Assembly (NCBI RefSeq): GCF_923868895.1
Contig: NZ_OV350343.1
Coordinates: 1,798,001-1,862,000, forward strand
Direction: 5' to 3'
Length of the DNA: 64,000 bases
Source: Halomonas sp. TD01
GTDB lineage: Bacteria > Pseudomonadota > Gammaproteobacteria > Pseudomonadales > Halomonadaceae
Part shown: positions 54,551-64,000 of the stretch, piece by piece
Layout of the letters: every line of letters begins with the position of its first letter
Numbering within the stretch: the stretch's first letter is position 1
Program-made: the position numbers and the translations under genes
The notes under the pieces: model-generated
What the model saw: the letters and a program-made list of their open reading frames with translations, nothing else
The model's database searches: none
What the model was told of the DNA's origin: nothing

Positions 54551-55213
54551 GCTTAGGCACACCTACGGCAGCGGCCACCTGCACGGTCTCAGCGCCCCCG
54601 ACCTCCACCTGGAGATCGCCCTCGAACCCGATGCCCTGCACCGCGAGACCCAGCGCCGCCTGAGCCTCAGTACCGGCGTTAGTACCGGCGATCACACCCA
54701 GCCACTGATCTTAGAGCGTGGCTACACCGCCACGGGCCAGTTGGACCACCTCGCATTGCGCAGCCCCCATCGCGCCAGTGAGCAGCACTACCAATACGAT
54801 GCCCTGGGGCGAATGACCTTCCGCACCCAGCAAGGTGATTCGCCCACCATTGCCTACACCTACGACAAGGCCGGGCGCTTAATCGCCAGCCAGCACGGCC
54901 TCGACGCCCACCGCTACCCGGTGGATGCTGCCGGTAACCGCAGTGCCGCGAGCAGCTCCACACCTAATGCCACCAACCAGCTCGCCCAGCTCAACGGTAT
55001 CCGCTACCGCTACGACGGCCTAGGACGACGCATTAGCAAAACCGTGCGCCACCCACTACGGCTGGTACGGCGACCGCATCATACGGGAAGAGACCAACAA
55101 CCAACGCACCACGGTGGTCTACGAGCCGGGTAGTTTTATGCCGATGCTGCGGATTGATCAAGGCAATGAAAACGAAGAAAAACAACTCAGCGCCTACATC
55201 ACCGACGCCCTGG
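54537..55213 (+). pseudogene. Displaced Rhs cassette 3, toxin-less remnant
   Basis: Starts at ATG 54537 in the leader and follows the Rhs core from 54557. Two internal deletions are visible against the other copies. One lies between two occurrences of TACCGCTACGACGGC near 55005-55020. The other, near 55053, joins GCGCCAC to CCACTACGGC and shifts the frame, ending translation at 55133. Homology continues untranslated to about 55213 (GACGCCCTGG) and stops before the YD core end and toxin. No toxin or immunity gene follows. It is the most decayed unit of the array. Confidence 0.8.
54557..55213 (+). repeat. Rhs C-terminal core, repeat copy 3 (deleted)
   Basis: Copy of the first and middle part of the parent repeat with two deletions; ends abruptly inside the segment that codes ITDALG in the parent. 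Confidence 0.85.
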
Positions 55214-55439
55214 AGCGAATTATCTTTCAGCGATTAGGCATCTAAGATCATTGCGTATTGGTAAACTACTCATGGTGAGAGCAATACTGGAATGCAGAAC
55301 AATATTCTTTAAAAGCATATGCACTGCTGAATAAAGAATTTCCAGCGTTCTACAGCCAGCGTTAGGCTTATCATTATTGTCCAACTCAGCCAAGCGCCTG
55401 TTTCTAACAGGCGCTTTTGGCGTTGTTAGAAGGTGAGCT
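55214..55439. other. Right edge of the effector island, no gene seen
   Basis: About 178 AT-rich bases of unknown origin, then a terminator hairpin and the ribosome site AGAAGG of the next gene. No coding frame or repeat recognised. Confidence 0.55.
55392..55418 (+). terminator. Rho-independent terminator before the YeeE/YedE gene
   Basis: AAGCGCCTGTT pairs perfectly with AACAGGCGCTT around TCT, followed by two further T. It would end transcripts from the Rhs array. Confidence 0.75.
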
Positions 55440-56651
55440 ATGTCCACGATTTCTGCAGTGGCACCTAGTCAGAACCGGGTGCCATTAATCTCAACAGCAG
55501 CCATTGTGCTGGGTGCGGTGATTATCGGTGTGGTGTTTGGCGCGAACATTGGCCTCTTAATGATTGTTGGCGGTTTGCTTGGGCTGGTGCTGTATCACGC
55601 GGCATTTGGTTTTACTGCTGCTTGGCGGGTATTTATCACCGAGCAGCGGGGACGTGGCTTGCGCGCTCAGATGGTGATGTTGGCGATTGCGGTGGTGCTG
55701 TTTTTTCCGGCGTTAAGCGCTGGTTCGCTGTTTGGCACTAGCGTGAGTGGTTTTGTCGCGCCGATTGGTATTTCGGTCGTGGTGGGGGCGTTTATCTTTG
55801 GTGTGGGCATGCAGTTAGGTGGCGGATGTGCGTCGGGCACGCTGTTTACTGCAGGTGGTGGTAATGCACGAATGTTAATTACGCTGCTGTTCTTTATTGT
55901 CGGGTCGGTGATTGGTTCAGCGCATTTCACGTGGTGGCAGAGCTTGCCAGCATTTCAGCCTGTGTCGCTGGTGAATGTGGCAGGCGCTGGTGGTGGTATC
56001 GCGATTAGCTTGGTGCTGTTTGCGGCGATTGCTGCGTTTACTGTGATTATGGAAAAGCGTCGTCATGGCCACTTGGAGCAGGCGCCGCTGGTCGATAAGC
56101 CTGGCAGTCAGCGCTGGTTAACGGGGCCGTGGCCGTTGATTGCTGGCGCAGTGGCGCTAGCGCTACTCAATTTCGCAACATTGGCCCTTGCTGGTCGCCC
56201 CTGGGGCATTACCTCTGCGTTCGCGTTGTGGGGCGCAAAAGGGTTTGAACTCGTTGGTGGTGATGTCAGCCAGTGGGGCTATTGGCAAGCCCCTGGTAAT
56301 GCAGCAGCGTTAGAGGCGAGTGTATGGAGTGATATCACGACGGTAATGAATGTTGGCATCATGCTGGGTGCGCTTGCCGCAGCGAGCTTAGCTGGGCGCT
56401 TTGCTCCCAACTTCCGCATTCCGTTTAAATCGCTATTAGCGGCTGTCATTGGTGGGATTATGCTGGGGTATGGCGCGCGATTAGCATTTGGTTGCAATAT
56501 TGGCGCTTACTTTAGTGGCATTGCCTCTGGCAGTTTGCATGGTTGGCTATGGATGGTCGCGGCGTTCGCTGGCAACATGGTGGGCGTAAAGCTGCGGCCG
56601 TTGTTTTTTGATGGTGTTGAAGGTCGCAAACCCGTCGCAAAAAGTTGCTAG
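55440..56651 (+). CDS. YeeE/YedE family (TsuA-like) sulfur-compound transporter
   Basis: Integral membrane protein of 403 residues with about ten hydrophobic segments in two homologous halves. The family's cysteine-bearing re-entrant motifs are visible: LGGGCASGTLF in the first half and AFGCNIGAYFSG in the second. In the characterised member TsuA such cysteines pass thiosulfate through the membrane, so thiosulfate or another small sulfur compound is the likely substrate. AGAAGG precedes ATG 55440. It is flanked by terminators on both sides and stands alone; no tusA/yeeD partner was seen. Confidence 0.85.
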   Translation: MSTISAVAPSQNRVPLISTAAIVLGAVIIGVVFGANIGLLMIVGGLLGLVLYHAAFGFTAAWRVFITEQRGRGLRAQMVMLAIAVVLFFPALSAGSLFGTSVSGFVAPIGISVVVGAFIFGVGMQLGGGCASGTLFTAGGGNARMLITLLFFIVGSVIGSAHFTWWQSLPAFQPVSLVNVAGAGGGIAISLVLFAAIAAFTVIMEKRRHGHLEQAPLVDKPGSQRWLTGPWPLIAGAVALALLNFATLALAGRPWGITSAFALWGAKGFELVGGDVSQWGYWQAPGNAAALEASVWSDITTVMNVGIMLGALAAASLAGRFAPNFRIPFKSLLAAVIGGIMLGYGARLAFGCNIGAYFSGIASGSLHGWLWMVAAFAGNMVGVKLRPLFFDGVEGRKPVAKSC

Positions 56652-56680
56652 TGGTTGACCGATTTCGATACTTTTTGAGA

Positions 56681-56711
56681 ACGCCTTGGTAGCCACCAAG
56701 GCGTTTTTTTG
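56681..56711 (+). terminator. Rho-independent terminator of the YeeE/YedE gene
   Basis: CGCCTTGGT pairs with ACCAAGGCG around AGCC, followed by seven T. Confidence 0.9.
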
Positions 56712-56829
56712 TTGCCATTATTTATGTCCCTCCCACCTTTGTCGTACTAGCATGTTACATTATGCGAAACGCCGCCAACGCCCAGCGTTGCTGCATTGCA
56801 ATAGCAATCGACATAAAAAGAGAGTGCCT

Positions 56830-58509
56830 ATGTCTACGATGAGTAAACGCCCCCTGTACATTCCTTACGCCGGTCCTTCTTTGCTTGAAATGCCGCTATT
56901 GAACAAAGGCAGCGCGTTTACTCAAGAGGAGCGGCTAGCGTTTAACTTGATTGGTTTGTTGCCGCAAAAAGTTGAGACCATTGACGAGCAGTTGTCGAGG
57001 GCATATCGCCAGTATCAACAGTGTCATAGTGATTTAGAGAAGCATATTCATCTGCGTGCCATCCAAGACGATAATGAAACGCTTTACTTCCGCTTGGTCT
57101 CTCAGCATCTGGAAGAGATGCTACCCATTATTTATACCCCTACGGTTGGGAAGGCATGTCAGGAGTTCTCTAATATTTATCGCAATCACCGGGGGCTGTT
57201 CATCAGCTATCCCGATCGCGAGCACATGGACGATATCCTGCGCAGTGCCACCAAAGATAACGTTAAGGTGATTGTTGTCACCGATGGTGAGCGGATCCTA
57301 GGGTTGGGTGACCAGGGCATCGGAGGGATGGGCATTCCCATCGGTAAGCTGGCGCTTTACACCGCCTGTGGTGGCATTAGCCCCGCCTATACGTTGCCGA
57401 TTATGATTGATGTGGGCACTAACAATCAGGCATTGCTGGATGACCCTATGTACATGGGCTGGCGTCATGAGCGGGTTAGTCAGGAAGAGTACGATGCGTT
57501 TATGGCAGAGTTTATTACCGCTGTAAAACGTCGCTGGCCGAACGTTCTGCTTCAGTTCGAAGACTTTGCCCAGGCCAATGCGGTACCGCTTTTAGAGCGT
57601 TACCGGGACGATTTGTGCTGCTTTAATGACGATGTGCAAGGCACGGCATCAGTGGTGGTGGGCACGTTAATGGCGGCGTGTCAGGCCCGCGAGGAAACGA
57701 TTGCTCAGCAGCGCGTAGTGTTTGTCGGCGGCGGTTCGGCAGGGTGTGGTATTGCTGAGCAGGTGGTCGTGGCCATGCAGGCAGAAGGGCTTACTGAAAG
57801 TGAAGCACGGGCGCGGATATTTATTGTTGATCGAGATGGATTGATGACGACTGATCAGCCCTGGCAGCGGGATTTCCAACGCCGTTTGGCCCACGATTCT
57901 GAGCTGGTTGTGAACTGGAATGGTCAGGGGCTTGAAGAAACCATTGCCCAGATGAAGCCAACGATATTGATTGGTGTGTGCGGTAAGCGTGGTATTTTCA
58001 CCGAACAAGTCGTGCGCACCATGCACGCGGGCTGCGAGCATCCGGTAATTATGCCGCTGTCCAATCCTACTTCTCAGGCAGAAGCGGTACCCGAAGATGT
58101 GATTCGCTGGACCGACGGCCAAGCGCTAGTCGCGACTGGCAGCCCTTTTGCACCGGTTGTGTATAACGGTCGCACTTATCCAATTGCTCAATGTAACAAT
58201 GCCTATATCTTCCCCGGTATTGGCTTAGGTGTGATTGCAGCGAACGCTAATCGCGTGACAGACGAAATGCTAATGAGTGCCTCTCGGGCGCTGGCTCGCG
58301 AGGCGCCACTTGTCAAAGAAGGCAAGGGTGCGCTGTTACCGCCGCTGTCGCGGATTCGTGACATTAGTAAATCGATTGCCTTTGAAGTGGCTGCCCAGGC
58401 GCAGCAAAACGGTGTAGCGCTTAAAACTAGCGGCATTGAACTTCGTGAGCGTATCGAGAGAGCGTGCTGGTCGCCTGAATATCGTGCTTATCGCCGCAGG
58501 GCTTTCTAA
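56830..58509 (+). CDS. maeA: NAD-dependent malic enzyme
   Basis: Decarboxylates malate to pyruvate with NAD+. It has 559 residues and is collinear with E. coli MaeA (SfcA): [19 protein letters not shown] start, the tyrosine of [28 protein letters not shown] with the malate-site residues, FNDDVQGTA metal ligands and the nucleotide fold [16 protein letters not shown] 56830 is chosen by alignment; the longer frame from 56686 starts in the preceding terminator. Confidence 0.95.
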   Translation: MSTMSKRPLYIPYAGPSLLEMPLLNKGSAFTQEERLAFNLIGLLPQKVETIDEQLSRAYRQYQQCHSDLEKHIHLRAIQDDNETLYFRLVSQHLEEMLPIIYTPTVGKACQEFSNIYRNHRGLFISYPDREHMDDILRSATKDNVKVIVVTDGERILGLGDQGIGGMGIPIGKLALYTACGGISPAYTLPIMIDVGTNNQALLDDPMYMGWRHERVSQEEYDAFMAEFITAVKRRWPNVLLQFEDFAQANAVPLLERYRDDLCCFNDDVQGTASVVVGTLMAACQAREETIAQQRVVFVGGGSAGCGIAEQVVVAMQAEGLTESEARARIFIVDRDGLMTTDQPWQRDFQRRLAHDSELVVNWNGQGLEETIAQMKPTILIGVCGKRGIFTEQVVRTMHAGCEHPVIMPLSNPTSQAEAVPEDVIRWTDGQALVATGSPFAPVVYNGRTYPIAQCNNAYIFPGIGLGVIAANANRVTDEMLMSASRALAREAPLVKEGKGALLPPLSRIRDISKSIAFEVAAQAQQNGVALKTSGIELRERIERACWSPEYRAYRRRAF

Positions 58510-58545
58510 GTTTCTTAACGAGAAGCGAAACAGCAACGCGAGCGC

Positions 58546-58573
58546 AAAAAAAAGCCCCCACCATGGTGGGGGC
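58546..58573 (-). terminator. Rho-independent terminator of acnA
   Basis: GCCCCCACCATGGTGGGGGC is a perfect palindrome; on the minus strand it is followed by eight T. It may also slow transcription coming from maeA. Confidence 0.88.
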
Positions 58574-58599
58574 GATGCAAGCATTGGTAGGTTTTGCCT

Positions 58600-61332
58600 T
58601 TAAGCTGCGCCGATCATTTTGCGCAACACGTAGTGAAGGATACCACCGTGGCGGTAGTAAGCCAGCTCATTGACGGTATCAATTCGGCACTTGGCATCAA
58701 CGGTGCGTTCCCCATCGTCATTTTTGATGACAATTTTCACGGTGCCACCTGGGCTTAAATCGCCCAAACCAGCAATTGAGATTTCTTCATCACCTGTCAA
58801 GCCAAGCGTTTCACGGCTTTCACCTTCAGGGAACTGCAGCGGTACCACGCCCATTCCAATTAGGTTTGAACGGTGAATACGTTCGTAGGACTCGGCAATG
58901 ACCGCGCGCACGCCCAATAAACGGGTGCCTTTGGCTGCCCAATCCCGTGAAGAGCCGGTGCCATACTCTTTACCAGCAATCACCACTAGAGGGGTGCCTT
59001 CCTCCTTATATTTCATGGCGGCATCGTAAATCGCCATTTGCTCGCCGCTGGGTACGTGTCGGGTTTCGCCGCCCACCACACCGTCCAGCATTTCGTTTTT
59101 AATGCGCACGTTAGCAAAGGTGCCGCGCATCATTACTTCATGGTTGCCTCGACGTGAGCCGTAAGAGTTGAAGTCGACGGGCTTAACGCCATGTTCCTGC
59201 AAGTAACGACCCGCAGGGCTGTCGGGCTTGATAGAGCCAGCTGGGGAGATATGGTCGGTCGTCACCGAGTCGCCTAGCAGGGCTAACACGCGGGCGTTTT
59301 CAACATCTTCAATGGCGTCCGGCTCACGCTCCATGCCTTCGAAAAACGGCGGGTGCTGAATGTAGGTAGATTCAGGCCACTGATAGACCTTGCTTTCAGG
59401 AACGTTGATGGCTTTCCAGGTATCGTCGCCTTCAAATACCGCACCATACTCTTTGCGGAACATCTCAGTGTTGACCTGTTCAACCGCACTAGCGATATCT
59501 GCTTGAGAAGGCCAGATGTCTTTGAGATAAACCGGGTTGCCGTCACTGTCCTGGCCGAGCGGGTCGGACGTTAAGTTGCACTGTACGTTCCCGGCTAACG
59601 CATAGGCGACCACCAAGGGCGGTGAGGCGAGCCAGTTCGTTTTGACTAGCGGGTGCACACGGCCTTCAAAGTTACGGTTGCCTGAAAGTACCGATGCCAC
59701 GGCAAGATCGCCGCTATTGATCGCTTTTTCGATCTCATCGGGCAGTGGGCCGGAGTTTCCGATACACGTCGTGCATCCATAACCCACCAAGTTAAAGCCC
59801 AGCGCGTTCAAGTCATCGCTTAAGTTCGCAGCTGCTAAGTAATCGGTCACCACTTTTGAGCCGGGGGCAAGGGAGGTCTTAACCCAAGGCTTTGTGGTAA
59901 GTCCTTTTTGGCGCGCATTACGTGCCAATAGACCGGCTGCCATCATGACGCTGGGGTTGGATGTGTTGGTACATGAGGTGATAGCCGCAATCACTACTGC
60001 GCCTGGGTCAAGACTGAAATCATTATCGTTGAGCTTAACGGATTGGCTGGTGTCATGCTCAAAGCTACGTTCAACCCCCACCGCGGTTTGGCCGCCTTCC
60101 GAGGAGAGTTTTCCTTTTGCGGTTGTGTCTGCGCTGGTGTCCTCTTGCATGAACTTGTCAAAGGCGGCAGCCATGTCTTTTAACGCCACTCGGTCTTGGG
60201 GGCGTTTGGGGCCGGCAAGACTTGCTTCTACTTCGTCCATGTCGAGGCTGAGAGAGTCGGTAAAGATCGGCTCATCGCCAGGTTCGCGCCATAAGCCCTG
60301 CGCTTTGCTGTATGCCTCTACCAATGCAATTTGGTCATCTTCACGGCCGGTAAGACGCATGTAGTTAAGCGTTTCGTCGTCTACTGGGAAAAAGCCGCAG
60401 GTAGCGCCATATTCCGGTGCCATATTGGCAATCGTGGCGCGGTCGGCCAGCGGCAAGTCTTTAAGACCGTCACCGTAGAATTCAACAAACTTACCCACTA
60501 CGCCTTTTTTACGCAGCATTTCAGTGACGGTAAGCACGAGATCGGTGGCGGTAATGCCTTCGCGCAGTTTGCCGTTAAGCTTGAAACCGACAACTTCTGG
60601 GATCAGCATTGAGACTGGCTGACCAAGCATGGCGGCTTCCGCTTCGATACCGCCGACGCCCCAGCCAAGTACGCCCAGGCCGTTGATCATAGTCGTGTGG
60701 GAGTCAGTACCGACTAAGGTGTCTGGGTAGGCAAACGTCTGACCATCCTGCTCTTTCGTCCATACGGTGCGACCCAGGTACTCTAGATTGACCTGGTGGC
60801 AAATGCCGGTGCCGGGCGGTACAACGCTAAAGTTGTCGAACGCTTGCTGGCCCCAACGCAGAAACTCGTAGCGCTCACCATTGCGCTGCATTTCGATATC
60901 GACGTTTTCTTGAAACGCGGCGGCGTTGCCGAATTTGTCGACCATCACTGAGTGGTCGATAACGAGATCAACGGGAGAAAGCGGGTTAATGCGTGCGGGA
61001 TCTTCGCCGAGCTTCTCAACCGCGGCGCGCATAGAAGCAAGATCAACAACCCCTGGCACGCCGGTAAAATCTTGCATGAGGACGCGGGCAGGGCGGTAGC
61101 CGATCTCGCGGCTCGATTTGCCCTCTTTTTGCCAGTCCACTAATGCCTGAATGTCCGCTTGGTCGACACTTTCGTCATCACCAAAGCGCAGCTGGTTTTC
61201 GAGTAGAATTTTGAGCGTTTTGGGGAGCCGGTCAATATTACCGAGCGCATCGGCGGCTTTTGGCAGGCTGTAGTAGTGATACTGCTGGTTGCCCACCTCT
61301 AGGGTGGTGAGCGTATCGGGTATCTTGCCCAT
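58600..61332 (-). CDS. acnA: Aconitate hydratase A
   Basis: Interconverts citrate and isocitrate in the TCA cycle. It has 910 residues and the AcnA/IRP architecture: three N-terminal [4Fe-4S] domains and a C-terminal swivel domain. Cluster cysteines are seen in SCTNTSNP and [23 protein letters not shown] and VGTDSHTTM are in the first part, and [13 protein letters not shown] and [12 protein letters not shown] in the swivel domain. It is convergent with maeA and divergent from trxB. Confidence 0.96.
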   Translation of the reverse strand: MGKIPDTLTTLEVGNQQYHYYSLPKAADALGNIDRLPKTLKILLENQLRFGDDESVDQADIQALVDWQKEGKSSREIGYRPARVLMQDFTGVPGVVDLASMRAAVEKLGEDPARINPLSPVDLVIDHSVMVDKFGNAAAFQENVDIEMQRNGERYEFLRWGQQAFDNFSVVPPGTGICHQVNLEYLGRTVWTKEQDGQTFAYPDTLVGTDSHTTMINGLGVLGWGVGGIEAEAAMLGQPVSMLIPEVVGFKLNGKLREGITATDLVLTVTEMLRKKGVVGKFVEFYGDGLKDLPLADRATIANMAPEYGATCGFFPVDDETLNYMRLTGREDDQIALVEAYSKAQGLWREPGDEPIFTDSLSLDMDEVEASLAGPKRPQDRVALKDMAAAFDKFMQEDTSADTTAKGKLSSEGGQTAVGVERSFEHDTSQSVKLNDNDFSLDPGAVVIAAITSCTNTSNPSVMMAAGLLARNARQKGLTTKPWVKTSLAPGSKVVTDYLAAANLSDDLNALGFNLVGYGCTTCIGNSGPLPDEIEKAINSGDLAVASVLSGNRNFEGRVHPLVKTNWLASPPLVVAYALAGNVQCNLTSDPLGQDSDGNPVYLKDIWPSQADIASAVEQVNTEMFRKEYGAVFEGDDTWKAINVPESKVYQWPESTYIQHPPFFEGMEREPDAIEDVENARVLALLGDSVTTDHISPAGSIKPDSPAGRYLQEHGVKPVDFNSYGSRRGNHEVMMRGTFANVRIKNEMLDGVVGGETRHVPSGEQMAIYDAAMKYKEEGTPLVVIAGKEYGTGSSRDWAAKGTRLLGVRAVIAESYERIHRSNLIGMGVVPLQFPEGESRETLGLTGDEEISIAGLGDLSPGGTVKIVIKNDDGERTVDAKCRIDTVNELAYYRHGGILHYVLRKMIGAA

Positions 61333-61516
61333 AAGTTTCTCCTCTGATTGCTTGGCCTTGAGCGAATCGCTAATTGCAACTCACTAGGCGCGACGGTCAC
61401 TGCTTTTCTTTAATGTGGCTTATCCCCAGTATGGCTTATCTTCTTAATAGCACATGGGTGTTTCACCCCCGGCTTTCAAGGCATCTTCGCCTAATAGCGA
61501 AGGCTAACCCTTGTAA

Positions 61517-62542
<1,026 letters not shown>

Positions 62543-62551
62543 GCTAGTAAT

Positions 62552-63076
62552 CTAACAATCGGCGGGCGTTTCATCAATGCGCAGGCGTCCCATTCGGCTG
62601 AGTACGAGCACTCTGCCTGGGGCGCTTGCTGCACATATATAAAAGCGGCCATTGAAGCCGTTTGTGTGGCCCAGCGTGCTATAGCTCACGCGCCGCCTAC
62701 TGCGATTATAAGTCACGGTGGTTGTCTTCTCTGCAGGAAAGACACGTATGACATCGCTGCTGGTTATTTGACTTACCGAATCCCCCTTGAAGACTAGTAG
62801 TGCATTACTCCAGTCACTGGTGCAGGCGTCTCTTTGCGTATTTGTTGGGCAAACGGTGGCCGTTTTACGCTGTGTAATCGCTGTATTACGAGCCAGCGAA
62901 AATGCTGACTGCAATCTGTTAATATCAGCTGTAACGGCTGTGTTTCGGCCAAGTGCTTGAAAGTTTGGCATTCCCCAGGCGGCTAATGCTGAAATAAGCA
63001 GAAGAGCAATAACAAGTTCGATCAGGGTGAAGCCTTGGGTACGCTTGTAGGGTGCGCCTTTATTGTTAGATGGCAT
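62552..63076 (-). CDS. fimT: FimT/GspH-type pseudopilin
   Basis: Prepilin-like protein of 174 residues. The leader ends in glycine 15 and is followed by FTLIELVIALLLISALAAWGMPNF with Glu+5. The C-terminal GspH/FimT domain contains QSAFSLARNTAITQ, then two cysteine pairs and the end region LVLSRMGRLR. It is a minor type IV pilin or type II pseudopilin, probably used with the pilE-V-W-X group at 18691-20511 although 42 kb away. It is convergent with trxB and divergent from thiO. Confidence 0.82.
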   Translation of the reverse strand: MPSNNKGAPYKRTQGFTLIELVIALLLISALAAWGMPNFQALGRNTAVTADINRLQSAFSLARNTAITQRKTATVCPTNTQRDACTSDWSNALLVFKGDSVSQITSSDVIRVFPAEKTTTVTYNRSRRRVSYSTLGHTNGFNGRFYICAASAPGRVLVLSRMGRLRIDETPADC

Positions 63077-63154
63077 GGTGACTCCAGGCTTGTGCTTTTT
63101 TACAGCCTACCTCGCGATGATCGTTTTTTATGTAAGCCAAAGCGGACAAACGTT

Positions 63155-64000
63155 GTGAGCAATTTCTTAATTATTGGCGGTGGCGTGATCGGTATGATGA
63201 CGGCGCTGCAGCTAGCAGATGCTGGTCAGCAAGTCACTGTAGTAGAGCGCGGCATTTGCGGTCAGGAGTCTTCCTGGGCAGGTGGCGGTATTGTTTCGCC
63301 ACTTTATCCATGGCGGTATGCACCGCCAATCTCGCAACTTTCTCGCTGGTCTGAGGGCGTGTATCCCACATTGTCGCTACGCTTGCTGGAAGAAACCGGC
63401 ATTGATCCTGAATATCGGCAGAAAGGGCTGCTTTATCTCAACGTTGACGATGCGGAAACAGCGCTTGGCTGGGCGAGAGAGTTAGCCAAGCCGCTAGAGC
63501 GTGTTAATGCTGAGTTTGTTCATCAGAAAGAGCCCATGGTGGCTGCTGCCCAGGATAGTGCGTTGTGGATGCCGACACTCGGCAGCGTGCGCAATCCACG
63601 TCTGGGACAGGCGTTGCGCGCTCGGCTGCTGGCAATGCCGAACGTTGAGCTTAATGAAGGCTGCGAGGTGAGTCGTTTTATAACGCATGACCAGCAGGTG
63701 CTGGGCGTTGCGACTGCGCAAGGGGAGCTGCGCGCTGAAAAGGTGGTGGTGTGTGGTGGAGCCTGGACAGCCAAGCTGTTAGCAAGCTTAACTATTCGCC
63801 TGCCAGTACGCCCCGTAAAAGGCCAAATGATCGCTTATCAAGCGCCGCCAGGATTGGTGCAGCGCGTGGTATTGAAAGACGGTCGCTACATCATCCCGCG
63901 TAGTGATGGGTTGCTGTTGGTAGGCTCAACCTTAGAAGAAGCGGGCTTTGATAAAACGACCGACAGTGAGGCGCTGGCATCGCTCAAACAGACCGCAGAA
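63155..64000 (+). CDS. thiO: Glycine oxidase ThiO, 3' end outside window
   Basis: FAD-dependent oxidase that makes iminoglycine for the thiazole ring of thiamine. The frame is open from GTG 63155 to the window end (282 codons). It opens SNFLIIGGGVIGMMTALQLADAGQ, the FAD-binding motif, followed by VVERG and SSWAGGGIVSPLYPW, a typical ThiO stretch. VVVCGGAWT and the RPVKGQMIAY segment come later. Full-length relatives have about 365 residues, so roughly 80 are missing. It is divergent from fimT with 78 bases between. Confidence 0.88.
   Translation, partial: MSNFLIIGGGVIGMMTALQLADAGQQVTVVERGICGQESSWAGGGIVSPLYPWRYAPPISQLSRWSEGVYPTLSLRLLEETGIDPEYRQKGLLYLNVDDAETALGWARELAKPLERVNAEFVHQKEPMVAAAQDSALWMPTLGSVRNPRLGQALRARLLAMPNVELNEGCEVSRFITHDQQVLGVATAQGELRAEKVVVCGGAWTAKLLASLTIRLPVRPVKGQMIAYQAPPGLVQRVVLKDGRYIIPRSDGLLLVGSTLEEAGFDKTTDSEALASLKQTAE

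Noticed and set aside
48461..55213. Possible CRISPR-like or tandem repeat array
   Set aside because: Repeats are about 1.1 kb and coding (Rhs YD core), with a separate 45-bp leader; there are no short regular repeats with spacers.

Overview
The window looks like a chromosomal segment of a gammaproteobacterium of the Halomonas type (Halomonadaceae). This is an inference from gene content and order: rpsT, murJ, ribF-ileS-lspA-fkpB-ispH with minor pilins, trpS, then maeA, acnA, trxB and thiO. Protein-level resemblance is to gammaproteobacterial families. No rRNA, tRNA or CRISPR was seen.

Positions 1-7375 are the AT-rich end of a surface-polysaccharide cluster. It holds a glycosyltransferase cut by the window edge, then a tightly coupled CDP-hexose operon: glucose-1-phosphate cytidylyltransferase, CDP-glucose 4,6-dehydratase, RmlC-type epimerase, sugar C-methyltransferase, DegT-type aminotransferase and GNAT acyltransferase. 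A CmcI-family methyltransferase follows. Together they predict a CDP-linked, C-methyl-branched, N-acylated 4-amino-4,6-dideoxy sugar. A 671-base gap without a gene follows, then a polar amino acid (possibly cystine) ABC transporter (8047-10334).

Positions 10613-21583 are housekeeping: rpsT, murJ, ribF, ileS, lspA, fkpB, ispH, four minor type IV pilins and trpS.

Positions 21659-55213 are a type VI secretion (T6SS) island between the trpS terminator and a YeeE/YedE transporter gene. hcp is divergent from the main operon across a 579-base AT-rich region that contains a textbook sigma-54 site for hcp and several perfect dyads. The operon tssB-C-E-F-G-tagH-tssJ-K-L-H-vasH-vasI-tssA-tssM has the same order as the Vibrio cholerae VAS cluster. 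Behind tssM come a GNAT-like gene, a PAAR-lysozyme effector with a putative periplasmic immunity protein, and a 1946-residue VgrG-Rhs fusion. The C-terminal toxin of that fusion resembles colicin M, and a membrane-anchored candidate immunity protein follows it.

Positions 50529-55213 hold a decaying array of three displaced Rhs C-terminal cassettes. Each begins with the same 45-bp leader and repeats about 1.1 kb of the parent Rhs gene. Two carry their own toxin and small candidate immunity gene; the third is a toxin-less remnant. This array and the colicin-M-like tip are the most novel content of the window.

Positions 55440-64000 return to core genes: YeeE/YedE transporter, maeA, acnA (minus strand), trxB, a FimT/GspH pseudopilin (minus strand) and the 5' part of thiO, which runs off the window.
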